Assembly (NCBI GenBank): GCA_910578495.1
Contig: CAJTRE010000046.1
Coordinates: 1-15,318, forward strand
DNA: 15,318 nucleotides
From: an uncultured Dorea sp.
Lineage (GTDB): Bacteria; Bacillota; Clostridia; Lachnospirales; Lachnospiraceae
Reading direction: 5' to 3'
Shown: positions 1 to 6,118 of the stretch, piece by piece
How the letters are laid out: each line of letters starts with the position of its first letter
Position numbering within the stretch: the stretch's first letter is position 1
The notes under the pieces: generated by a model
What the model was told of the DNA's origin: nothing
Databases searched by the model: none
What the model saw: only the letters and a program-made list of their open reading frames with translations
Program-made: the position numbers and the translations under genes

Positions 1-53
1 TTAATTATCAAGGTTCTTGGTTGTTTGCTGTCTGCTGTGTTCCGCGAGTCAGC
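1..53 (-). other. Transcribed leader, probably of an rRNA operon that continues off the left edge
   Basis: This is the DNA downstream of the strong minus-strand promoter at 60-89. Read on the minus strand it is free of a convincing ORF and ends with CCTTGATAATTAA. That ending resembles the CTTTGAAAACTAAA-type stretch found in the leader just ahead of 16S rRNA in many Firmicutes. No rRNA sequence itself is inside the window, so the identity is an inference from promoter strength, leader character and the neighbouring tRNA genes. Confidence 0.4.
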
Positions 54-59
54 TTAGAT

Positions 60-89
60 ATAATAGCATTTCTCGTCGTATTATGTCAA
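60..89 (-). promoter_or_regulatory. Strong sigma-A promoter with extended -10 and UP-like A/T tracts, facing the left edge
   Basis: On the minus strand the -35 is a perfect TTGACA (89-84). An 18-base spacer ends in TGC, giving an extended -10, and the -10 is TATTAT (65-60). Immediately upstream (about 90-125) lie several phased runs of A and T that look like an UP element. A consensus -35 with an UP-like tract and no ORF behind it is typical of rRNA or tRNA promoters. It reads away from all genes in the window. Confidence 0.75.
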
Positions 90-184
90 GTAGTTTTTTG
101 AATTTTTTTCAATTATTTTTCACATGCCTTTTTTTATACATTTTTTTGCATATGCAAACTACTAAACTCAAGCCTCCAGCCAAG

Positions 185-273
185 CGGAGAAAGAGGGATT
201 TGAACCCTCGCGCCGCTATTAACGACCTACTCCCTTTCCAGGGGAGCCCCTTCAGCCTCTTGGGTATTTCTCC
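185..273 (-). tRNA. tRNA-Ser (anticodon GGA)
   Basis: This is a class II tRNA of 89 nt. The acceptor stem pairs GGAGAAA with TTTCTCC, followed by discriminator G. The anticodon stem CTCCC/GGGAG encloses loop CTGGAAA, with anticodon GGA at 239-237. A long variable arm is typical of tRNA-Ser, and the T arm is GAGGG-TTCAAAT-CCCTC. The CCA end is not encoded (CTT follows the discriminator), so it must be added by CCA-adding enzyme after 3' trimming; rnz lies in the same window. A dedicated promoter sits at 310-338. I see no clear terminator between this gene and the leftward promoter at 60-89. Confidence 0.97.
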
Positions 274-309
274 AGACTGTTTTTGTCACTTCATATGTGC
301 GACTTTTAC

Positions 310-338
310 ATAATACTACAATTGATTCTTACCGTCAA
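310..338 (-). promoter_or_regulatory. Promoter of tRNA-Ser(GGA)
   Basis: On the minus strand TTGACG (338-333), a 17-base spacer and TATTAT (315-310) lie about 37 bases ahead of the tRNA 5' end. The spacing and both hexamers are near consensus. The -35 hexamer TTGACGG is shared with the promoter of the second tRNA-Ser at 3214-3242. Confidence 0.8.
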
Positions 339-357
339 CCCCTATTTTTTATATTTT

Positions 358-392
358 CATCATTTTTAGTAACAATTCAGCCCGCGCCATAT
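358..392. repeat. Solitary degenerate copy of the MITE end repeat
   Basis: On the plus strand GTAACAATTCAGCC (369-382) differs by one base from the terminal inverted repeat GTAACTATTCAGCC of the element at 3262-3436. The bases outside it, CATCATTTTTA, also match those outside the right end of that element (3448-3438 read on the minus strand). No partner inverted copy is visible nearby, so this is either a decayed element or a solo end. It lies about 20-50 bases upstream of the -35 of tRNA-Ser(GGA). Confidence 0.5.
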
Positions 393-419
393 TTTGAAAA
401 TCTACATGTTTCGCTAAAT

Positions 420-992
420 TTATTCAGGAAACAGAACATTTGTGATTCTCTGCTCAGACTCCAATGTCGATACCCATTTATCATCAATAAGTTCATAATC
501 CACTTGAATCGGCTCTGTTTCTTTCGTTTCCAGATTGGCCATAGAATCGAGAATGAGCGTTGATAATTTTTCCCGAAGATCTTCTTCTGACATTCCCGCC
601 AATTTCTCTTTGCCTGAATCTGAAAACATTTCCGCAACAGCTTTCTCCAACTCTTTACCATAAGCTATAAAATCTTTGCACTTAAGTGTTACTTTTACAG
701 TAGCTTTCTCGCCTTCTACTATTATATCTCCCAGCATGTAGTCAAAATCTTCGAGATAGACTTTTACAAACTCTTTTGGTTCGACGCCGAATGCTTCTAA
801 TTCATCTGCTCCGGCAGCCTCGACACACTCATTCAGGAATTTTTCATCCATGTTTTTTACACTGTCAAGTTCCTCGATTATTGATTTTTTAATTATATCT
901 TCATGATTCTCTTTCGCACTGCAGCCCGCGGCTACGTTTGCCGACAACACAAATACCATAATTAACGCCGCAATACGCACTCTCTTCTTCAT
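420..992 (-). CDS. Predicted lipoprotein of unknown function (190 aa)
   Basis: The N-terminus is basic (MKKRVR), followed by a hydrophobic stretch and the lipobox V-A-A-G-C. This predicts a signal-peptidase-II-processed lipoprotein anchored on the outer face of the membrane. The mature part (about 170 aa) is acidic and Lys/Glu-rich, with a mix of predicted helices and short strands; I do not recognise the domain. Three in-frame ATGs are possible (1028, 998, 992). GAGGA at 1007-1003 is 4 bases from the 998 start and 10 from the 992 start, and the latter fits better and starts directly with the signal peptide. The 1028 start would overlap the HEPN gene. It is the last gene of the group that begins with the zinc-ribbon gene at 2940. 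No clear terminator follows it. Confidence 0.8.
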   Translation of the reverse strand: MKKRVRIAALIMVFVLSANVAAGCSAKENHEDIIKKSIIEELDSVKNMDEKFLNECVEAAGADELEAFGVEPKEFVKVYLEDFDYMLGDIIVEGEKATVKVTLKCKDFIAYGKELEKAVAEMFSDSGKEKLAGMSEEDLREKLSTLILDSMANLETKETEPIQVDYELIDDKWVSTLESEQRITNVLFPE

Positions 993-1011
993 TTTCATTT
1001 TATCCTCATTT

Positions 1012-1407
1012 TCACAATGAAAACCCACTTTTCAGCTTATTTACAGTATCGTACATAACAGAGAGACACTTATCAAAGTCAGCCTTGGTTACATTATAAA
1101 AATCATCCCCCGGATATCTTGCATCATAATAAAAGTCTGTCAGATATGCCAGCCCGATTGTATCCAGTTCCAAGCCCTCTCTCATTTCATTCAGCTTCGA
1201 AGCGATCTTCTTCATATTGTGTTTCCGCAGCAAATCAGCCACATCCTCCTCGACAAGAACCTTATCGAGATACCCCTTTAAATATTTTTCTGCAACTTGT
1301 TGACATTGCACTGCAAGTTGATTATAAAATGTGCTTCCCACAGCGAGCACAGACTCTAAATATTGCAAATCATTCTCTGCAATATCCAGATAGGTATTCT
1401 TTATCAT
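1012..1407 (-). CDS. HEPN-domain protein, partner of the adjacent nucleotidyltransferase
   Basis: This 131-residue all-helical protein has the hallmarks of the HEPN family (PF05168 type). It has Q-C-Q-Q-V-A-E-K-Y-L-K-G-Y-L at 34-47, corresponding to the usual xxQQAAEKxLKA helix. It has R-K-H-N-M-K-K around 61-67 in place of the usual T-H-D-L segment, and Y-Y-D-A-R-Y-P-G-D-D at 93-102. Its start overlaps the stop of the nucleotidyltransferase gene by 4 bases (ATGA type), so the two are translationally coupled. MNT-HEPN pairs are known as toxin-antitoxin systems in which the MNT protein AMPylates the HEPN RNase. However, the R-x4-6-H RNase motif of HepT-type toxins is not evident here. RNase activity therefore should not be assumed, and a nucleotide-binding role is equally possible. 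Confidence 0.88.
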   Translation of the reverse strand: MIKNTYLDIAENDLQYLESVLAVGSTFYNQLAVQCQQVAEKYLKGYLDKVLVEEDVADLLRKHNMKKIASKLNEMREGLELDTIGLAYLTDFYYDARYPGDDFYNVTKADFDKCLSVMYDTVNKLKSGFSL

Positions 1408-1799
1408 CTAACCACCTCCAAAATCAGCTTTTTTTCAAAGTTTACAATATTCTCGAAAACGCTCTGCATTCTTTCACTTTCTTCATTTTTGTAGACCACA
1501 TCTGTCCTGACGCCATTTATTGGCTCATCCAATGACCAGCGAATATCAGCAGCAAGAACTCTGTCACTGATTTTCCGATCCGTAACTACTATAAGATCTA
1601 TATCACTGCTGCTCCTAACATCTCCCCTTGCACAACTGCCGAAAAGATATACCTTTCTTAGACCTGTGATGTCTGACTTCAGCAAGTATTTTATATCACG
1701 CTCTATTTTCTCAACAAATCTGCCGGGCAGATTTTCATAATTTTCTTTATATATTTTAATATTTTGATTCAATACAATCTCCAGACATTCTCCACACAT
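1404..1799 (-). CDS. MNT-type minimal nucleotidyltransferase
   Basis: This is a small (131 aa) polymerase-beta-fold nucleotidyltransferase. The signature is F-G-S-C-A-R-G-D at 53-60 followed by S-D-I-D-L at 65-69, giving the GS-x(n)-DxD metal-binding site (D66, D68). A likely third acidic residue is D100 (R-T-D-V-V-Y). The family transfers nucleotides to a partner; in MntA/HepT systems the target is the HEPN protein, which is encoded immediately downstream with a 4-base overlap. The ATG at 1799 has only a weak ribosome binding site (AGAGA), and TTG/ATG alternatives lie a few codons further in, so the exact start is uncertain. The gap from the upstream zinc-ribbon gene is 37 bases, consistent with one operon. 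Confidence 0.9.
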   Translation of the reverse strand: MCGECLEIVLNQNIKIYKENYENLPGRFVEKIERDIKYLLKSDITGLRKVYLFGSCARGDVRSSSDIDLIVVTDRKISDRVLAADIRWSLDEPINGVRTDVVYKNEESERMQSVFENIVNFEKKLILEVVR

Positions 1800-1836
1800 T
1801 AATCTCTGTCAACAAACTTCTACCTCTCTGCCATCA

Positions 1837-2940
1837 CTAATTCGTATACTGCATACCCATCCATATTACTTTCTTTGCAGCCACTTCAATCTGACATTTC
1901 TTACTATAATCATCCCCGTTATACCACACATAACTGTGGCCAAGCTCCCCCTCATAATGTTCCGCGGCTTTACCATATGTGTCAAGGAGTTCCTTCTCCG
2001 AAGTCCCGATTCCAATTCCACCAGGAAATGCGATTGAAAAATCCTCATTTTCCACACTGTATTCATCTACGTAGACTCCGCTGACCTTACAATCTGCAAT
2101 TTTCTGAATTTCATTTGTGTCATTTAATAAATCAATCTTAATAGAAACACCTTTATTATTTTTCACAAATACACTTTTTATCTTATGTGGATCTATCACA
2201 TAATCATCCACATTTGTATCTTCATCTATTTTAAAACCTGCGGCTTCTATATCCTGCAGCTTTCCCGGAAGTTTCAGAACCGAATCCCCAAGCAAAACTG
2301 TATAGCTGTCCCATGAACCCTCAAGACCACCGCTGGTTTTATCCGTTTCTTTTTTATCTGTGTCAGTTTCATCAGCTCCCGGGAAATAAATTTCCGTATT
2401 CTTTACCCCCGATTCAAAATCCAAATCATCCGGAAGCGCAACAAAAAGCACACCATAAGCAATCATAACAATTAATGTCATCACTGCGCTGATAATACTA
2501 AACGTCTTCGCTTTTTTAGCCGCTTGACTGGCTCCGGCAAAATCTCCCATTCTTTGAAGAGAATTAATCCTGCTTGCATACACAATCGCCGCAATACCAA
2601 ATGGAAGACAGCACATAAGCGTTGTAAATACAGCGAATATCATATAAGGCGTACTATTCACTGGCTTCATCTCCTGCCCGGGACCGTTCATATTATACAT
2701 ACCCGGATTCTGATACTGTCCGTTATTTTGATGATATGTATGGTTATATTTTTGTTCAAAATCCTGCTGATAACTATAGGTTCCTCCATGAAGCTGTTCA
2801 TTTCCTGCCTCTTTACCCTCATCAGTTGTCTCTTTCTGCTCCGGAATCTGATTTTCTTCTGACGAGTGTACCGGGGTTCCACAAAACGGACACACTGTCG
2901 CTTCTTCCGGCATATCTAATCCACAAAACTTACACTTCAT
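1837..2940 (-). CDS. Zinc-ribbon, CD225/dispanin-like membrane protein
   Basis: In order (367 aa): an N-terminal zinc ribbon with CxxC at residues 3-6 and CxxC at 17-20; a low-complexity Q/N/Y/G/H-rich linker to about 95; and two hydrophobic segments (about 98-122 and 147-169). The segments are separated by a loop resembling CD225/dispanin proteins: C-C-L-P-F-G-I-A-A-I-V-Y-A, then G-D-x-x-G-A-x-x-A-A-K-K-A-K. The C-terminal domain of about 190 residues is probably extracytoplasmic and carries F-P-G-G-I-G-I-G-T, a motif seen in many clostridial exported proteins. The function is unknown. An ATG at 2946 is possible, but AGGAG (2954-2950) is only 3 bases from it and 9 from the ATG at 2940, so the latter is chosen. 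It is the first gene behind the promoter at 3001-3029. Confidence 0.85.
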   Translation of the reverse strand: MKCKFCGLDMPEEATVCPFCGTPVHSSEENQIPEQKETTDEGKEAGNEQLHGGTYSYQQDFEQKYNHTYHQNNGQYQNPGMYNMNGPGQEMKPVNSTPYMIFAVFTTLMCCLPFGIAAIVYASRINSLQRMGDFAGASQAAKKAKTFSIISAVMTLIVMIAYGVLFVALPDDLDFESGVKNTEIYFPGADETDTDKKETDKTSGGLEGSWDSYTVLLGDSVLKLPGKLQDIEAAGFKIDEDTNVDDYVIDPHKIKSVFVKNNKGVSIKIDLLNDTNEIQKIADCKVSGVYVDEYSVENEDFSIAFPGGIGIGTSEKELLDTYGKAAEHYEGELGHSYVWYNGDDYSKKCQIEVAAKKVIWMGMQYTN

Positions 2941-3000
2941 ATTCATTCTCTCCTTTTTTTCTTATATTTTGCCAACGCAAAAACACCAATCTAGAATTAT

Positions 3001-3029
3001 ATTATAATATAAACGAATATTTCTCACAA
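3001..3029 (-). promoter_or_regulatory. Promoter of the zinc-ribbon/MNT/HEPN/lipoprotein group
   Basis: On the minus strand TTGTGA (3029-3024), exactly 17 bases, then a perfect TATAAT (3006-3001), with a second overlapping TATAAT just downstream. The start site would be near 2994, giving a leader of about 50 bases to the ATG at 2940. Confidence 0.7.
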
Positions 3030-3051
3030 GCGCTATCAGAAATCTATGTGC

Positions 3052-3084
3052 AAAAAAGAGCTTTGCTTTCGCAAAACTCTTTTT
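3052..3084 (-). terminator. Rho-independent terminator of tRNA-Ser(UGA)
   Basis: On the minus strand AAAAAGAG pairs with CTCTTTTT and TTTGC with GCAAA around a four-base loop, with one mismatch, and the hairpin runs into a T tract. It begins 4 bases after the tRNA 3' end, so it ends the tRNA transcript. The next promoter (3001-3029) starts just beyond it. Confidence 0.88.
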
Positions 3085-3088
3085 CAAG

Positions 3089-3174
3089 CGGAGAGGGTGG
3101 GATTCGAACCCACGCGCCCTCTCGGACAAACGGTTTTCAAGACCGCCTCGTTATGACCACTTCGATACCTCTCC
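3089..3174 (-). tRNA. tRNA-Ser (anticodon UGA)
   Basis: This is a class II tRNA of 86 nt. Acceptor stem GGAGAGG pairs with CCTCTCC, with discriminator G. The anticodon loop CTTGAAA carries TGA at 3139-3137. A long variable arm follows, and the T arm is GTGGG-TTCGAAT-CCCAC. CCA is not encoded. It has its own promoter (3214-3242) and terminator (3052-3084), so it is a monocistronic tRNA unit. It is one of two tRNA-Ser isoacceptors within 3 kb on the same strand. Confidence 0.97.
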
Positions 3175-3213
3175 ACATATTTAATTGCGTTAATTTCCTT
3201 AACGACAAGTTGT

Positions 3214-3242
3214 ATTTTATCATACAACCTCCGCTCCGTCAA
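3214..3242 (-). promoter_or_regulatory. Promoter of tRNA-Ser(UGA)
   Basis: On the minus strand TTGACG (3242-3237), a 17-base spacer ending in TGA (extended -10), then TAAAAT (3219-3214). The predicted start is about 33 bases upstream of the mature tRNA. The left end of the MITE-like element lies only 20 bases upstream of the -35. Confidence 0.85.
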
Positions 3243-3261
3243 TAACTATTTTTAAAAAAAT

Positions 3262-3436
3262 GTAACTATTCAGCCATAACAACTCGAGCTTCGTCTGTTA
3301 TACAGTCTTTTACGCTGCTAACGCAGCTAAAGCTCTCGTTTATGGCTAAACGCCATATGCTAATCATATCATACAGTCTGTTGCAAGCAAGCTTGCACAT
3401 CCCGTCTGCTATATCAGCGCATGGCTGAATAGTTAC
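3262..3436. mobile_element. MITE-like element with 16-bp perfect terminal inverted repeats
   Basis: The sequence at 3262-3277 (GTAACTATTCAGCCAT) is the exact reverse complement of 3421-3436, defining a 175-bp element with no plausible ORF. Inside are further inverted repeats: GCTGC/GCAGC (3314-3327), TATGGC/GCCATA (3341-3357) and TGCAAGC/GCTTGCA (3382-3397). Short A/T-rich runs flank both ends, but I cannot define an exact target duplication. Small, non-coding, TIR-bounded and internally structured DNA is what non-autonomous transposon derivatives look like. Its right end lies inside the ispD reading frame. A degenerate relative of its end is at 358-392. Confidence 0.75.
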
Positions 3437-4151
3437 TTAAAAATGATGTTGCTATCCCCAAATCCTCTGGTGTGGTAATCTTGATATTCTCATAAGAGCC
3501 CTTAAACAGTTTCACCGGAAGCTTCAGCATCTGTTCCACCACCATAGCGTCATCTGTCACATTAATGTATTCTTCCCGCATTAACTGAAAATATGCTTCT
3601 ATGATCAAAGACGCTTCAAATACCTGCGGCGTCTGAATCATCCATACGTATCTGCGCTCCGGTGTTGTAACTGCGAACTGTTCTTCGTCCACCAGTTTCA
3701 CTGTGTCTTTGCTTGGCATTCCTGCAACACACGCTTTGTTTTTACTCACTGTCTCATATGCACGCTTTAATATCGCCTCGTCCACAAACGGTCTTGCGCC
3801 ATCATGGATAAAGACATAACCTTCCAGACTTTCTTTTCCAAGAACGCCGCTTTTCACTACTTTCAAGCCCTGCCATACAGAAGCATAACGCTCACTTCCA
3901 CCGGGTACAATAGACTTCACTTTTGTAAATCCATATTTTTGCACAATCTCACCATAGGCATAGTCTTCCTGCCCACGCCCTACCACAAGAACAATATCGT
4001 CTATGATACTGCTGTTCTGAAATGCCGACAGCGTATAAAAGATAACCGGTTTTCCAAAAAGTTCGATATATTGTTTCTGTACGTTTGTTCCCATTCGTTT
4101 TCCCTGTCCTGCGCACAGTACAATGGCAGTACAATGTTTTTTACATTCCAT
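3414..4151 (-). CDS. ispD: 2-C-methyl-D-erythritol 4-phosphate cytidylyltransferase
   Basis: IspD joins CTP and MEP to give CDP-ME in the non-mevalonate isoprenoid pathway in the cytosol. Visible motifs are the nucleotide-binding loop A-G-Q-G-K-R-M-G (14-21), H-D-G-A-R-P-F (116-122), K-D-T-V-K-L, P-Q-V-F, V-T-D-D-A and K-I-T-T-P-E-D-L near the end. The length is 245 aa, normal for the family. The start at 4151 is chosen over the upstream one (4196) because GGGAG precedes it and the ATG overlaps the tsaD stop as TAATG. The last seven residues (S-N-Y-S-A-M-R) and the stop are contributed by the terminal repeat of the MITE-like element, so the native C-terminus has probably been replaced just past the last conserved block. 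TarI-type cytidylyltransferases are related, but the motifs fit IspD better. Confidence 0.93.
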   Translation of the reverse strand: MECKKHCTAIVLCAGQGKRMGTNVQKQYIELFGKPVIFYTLSAFQNSSIIDDIVLVVGRGQEDYAYGEIVQKYGFTKVKSIVPGGSERYASVWQGLKVVKSGVLGKESLEGYVFIHDGARPFVDEAILKRAYETVSKNKACVAGMPSKDTVKLVDEEQFAVTTPERRYVWMIQTPQVFEASLIIEAYFQLMREEYINVTDDAMVVEQMLKLPVKLFKGSYENIKITTPEDLGIATSFLSNYSAMR

Positions 4152-5179
4152 TACCGTTCTCCCAATTTCAAATTCGGCACTGCGTTTAAATCCCACCCAT
4201 GCCTTGTACCATTCCTATACTCATAATATGCCGCCACACCAATCATCGCAGCATTATCCGTACAATAGACCGGAGAGGGATAGTAGAATTTTACACCTTT
4301 TTCTTCACAAGCTTTTTGCATAGCACTTCGAAGAGCACTGTTAGAGGCAACGCCTCCGGCAATTGCAAATTTATCCACACCATACTCTTCTACTGCATGC
4401 ATCGCATTTGCCACAAGAACATCCGTCACCGCTTTCTGGAAAGACGCCGCAATATCTGCCTGACAATAAGATTCCCCTTTCATCTGACATCCATTAATAT
4501 AGTTTAACACCGCTGATTTTACACCGCTGAAACTGAAATCATAAGGATGATCCGCTACATGTGCGCGCGGAAATGTGATCGCATCCGGATTGCCCTCTTT
4601 GGAAACTTTATCAATCTTAGGTCCTCCCGGGTAACCAAGGCCAATTGCTCTCGCCACCTTGTCAAATGCCTCACCTGCCGCATCGTCTCTTGTTCTTCCG
4701 ATAATATCAAACTTTCCATAATCTTTCACACGAACCAAGTGTGTATGTCCCCCGGATACAACCAGAGAAAAGAACGGCGGCTCCAATTCCTTGTGTTCAA
4801 TAAAGTTCGCCGCAATATGCCCTTCAATGTGGTGTACGCCAACTAGTGGTTTCTTTGCAGCGTATGCAAGCGCTTTTGCCTCCGCCACTCCAACCAGCAA
4901 TGCGCCCACCAGCCCCGGACCATACGTAACCCCAATCGCATCTATATCTTCCAGTGATGTGTCCGCCTCATCTAACGCAGCTTCGATGACCTGATTTATC
5001 TTCTCAATATGCTTTCTGGAAGCAATTTCCGGAACTACACCCCCATACAATGTATGCAGATCAATCTGGGAAGAAATAATATTAGACAATACTTCTCTTC
5101 CATTTTTTACAACTGCTGCCGCCGTTTCGTCACAGGAGCTTTCAATTGCAAGAATCAATACCTCTTTCTTCTCGTCCAT
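4151..5179 (-). CDS. tsaD: tRNA N6-adenosine threonylcarbamoyltransferase
   Basis: TsaD, with TsaB and TsaE, transfers the threonylcarbamoyl group from TC-AMP to A37 of ANN-decoding tRNAs (t6A). This 342-aa protein shows E-S-S-C-D-E-T near the N-terminus, the metal-binding H-I-E-G-H (117-121), S-G-G-H-T-H-L, G-G-P-K-I-D, F-S-F-S-G-V-K-S-A-V, G-G-V-A-S-N-S-A-L-R and the C-terminal T-D-N-A-A-M-I-G. The ATG at 5179 is chosen because AAAGG lies 7 bases upstream; the longer TTG form at 5212 would overlap rnz and lacks a good site. Partners tsaB and tsaE are encoded upstream in the same run (8075-9222). TsaC/Sua5, which makes the intermediate, is not in the window. Confidence 0.97.
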   Translation of the reverse strand: MDEKKEVLILAIESSCDETAAAVVKNGREVLSNIISSQIDLHTLYGGVVPEIASRKHIEKINQVIEAALDEADTSLEDIDAIGVTYGPGLVGALLVGVAEAKALAYAAKKPLVGVHHIEGHIAANFIEHKELEPPFFSLVVSGGHTHLVRVKDYGKFDIIGRTRDDAAGEAFDKVARAIGLGYPGGPKIDKVSKEGNPDAITFPRAHVADHPYDFSFSGVKSAVLNYINGCQMKGESYCQADIAASFQKAVTDVLVANAMHAVEEYGVDKFAIAGGVASNSALRSAMQKACEEKGVKFYYPSPVYCTDNAAMIGVAAYYEYRNGTRHGWDLNAVPNLKLGER

Positions 5180-5204
5180 CGTCATACCTTTCTTTTTCAA
5201 CCCG

Positions 5205-6110
5205 TTACTCAAATGTAAGTTCTACAGAACGTCTATCTTTTGCCGCGATTGCACTTGGGAAAATAGCCCGCACATCATCCATATATTCTTCCGGCTTTGT
5301 TAAAGACGGGCTATAGTGCGTCAGCCACATTTCTTTTACTTCCGCGGCCCGGGCAAGCTCCGCAGCTTCATAAAATGTCATATGCTTGTACTCTTTTGCT
5401 TTCTTCTGCTTATCTTTTTCTCCATACATTCCCTCACAGATAAAAAGATCCGAACCTTTCGCATTTTTTACAATCGAATCTGTCGGTCTTGTGTCTGTAC
5501 AGTACGTCAGTTTAATTCCTTTTCTCGCAGGGCCGAGCACCATGTCCGGCGTATAGGTGAGGCCTTCACATTCCACCGTTTCGCCTCTTTGCAGAACTCC
5601 CCAGTACCTCTGTGGAATATGCGCGGCGTTCGCTCTCTCCACATCAAATTTACCCGCCCGGTCAATCTCCATCGTATAACCATAGCATGTCACATTATGA
5701 TTGACGCGGAACGCTTTCAGCCGATAACCATTCATCTCTAACATGCACTCCGGCTCTGTTATTTCGATATATTTGATGGAAAAGGGAAGTTCTGGTGCAA
5801 TCACCCGCAGCGCATTCACTACTCGTTCCAGTCCTTTTGGCCCAACGAGCGTTAAAGGTTCTGTCCGATCTGCATTTCCCATAGTAAGCAAAAGCCCTGG
5901 AAGACCGCTGATATGATCCCCATGATAGTGTGTAAAGCAGATGACGTCCAAAGGCTTAAAACTCCAGCCTTTTTCCTTAACCGCAATCTGCGTTCCTTCA
6001 CCACAGTCAATCAGAATACTGCTGCCATTATATCTTACCATCAGTGAGGTCAGCCACCGATACGGCAGCGGCATCATCCCTCCGGTTCCCAACAAACATA
6101 CATCTAACAT
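5205..6110 (-). CDS. rnz: Ribonuclease Z
   Basis: This 301-aa metallo-beta-lactamase-fold endonuclease cuts the 3' trailer from tRNA precursors, mainly those without encoded CCA. Both tRNA-Ser genes of this window lack CCA and would be natural substrates. The zinc signature F-T-H-Y-H-G-D-H is at 59-66 (H61, H63, D65, H66). Further family marks are L-L-G-T-G near the N-terminus, I-D-C-G-E-G-T-Q, N-H-N-V-T-C-Y-G-Y, Y-C-T-D-T-R and L-T-H-Y-S. GAGG lies 6 bases upstream of the ATG. The gene starts 8 bases after the stop of a small zinc-binding protein gene and ends 25 bases before tsaD, so it is inside the operon. Confidence 0.95.
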   Translation of the reverse strand: MLDVCLLGTGGMMPLPYRWLTSLMVRYNGSSILIDCGEGTQIAVKEKGWSFKPLDVICFTHYHGDHISGLPGLLLTMGNADRTEPLTLVGPKGLERVVNALRVIAPELPFSIKYIEITEPECMLEMNGYRLKAFRVNHNVTCYGYTMEIDRAGKFDVERANAAHIPQRYWGVLQRGETVECEGLTYTPDMVLGPARKGIKLTYCTDTRPTDSIVKNAKGSDLFICEGMYGEKDKQKKAKEYKHMTFYEAAELARAAEVKEMWLTHYSPSLTKPEEYMDDVRAIFPSAIAAKDRRSVELTFE

Positions 6111-6118
6111 ATCTTACC

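Noticed and set aside
135..165. Palindrome TTTGCATATGCAAA after tRNA-Ser(GGA) as a terminator
   Set aside because: On the minus strand it is followed by A residues, not T, so it does not have terminator form.
17..313. 98-codon plus-strand ORF at the left edge
   Set aside because: It crosses the outward promoter and the whole tRNA-Ser(GGA) gene in antisense.
2736..3245. 169-codon plus-strand ORF
   Set aside because: It runs through the tRNA-Ser(UGA) gene, its terminator and promoter, and antisense to the zinc-ribbon gene; not a gene.
3414..4151. Ribitol-5-phosphate cytidylyltransferase (TarI) instead of IspD
   Set aside because: The families are related, but motifs such as HDGARPF, KDTVKL and KITTPEDL and the absence of tar neighbours favour IspD.
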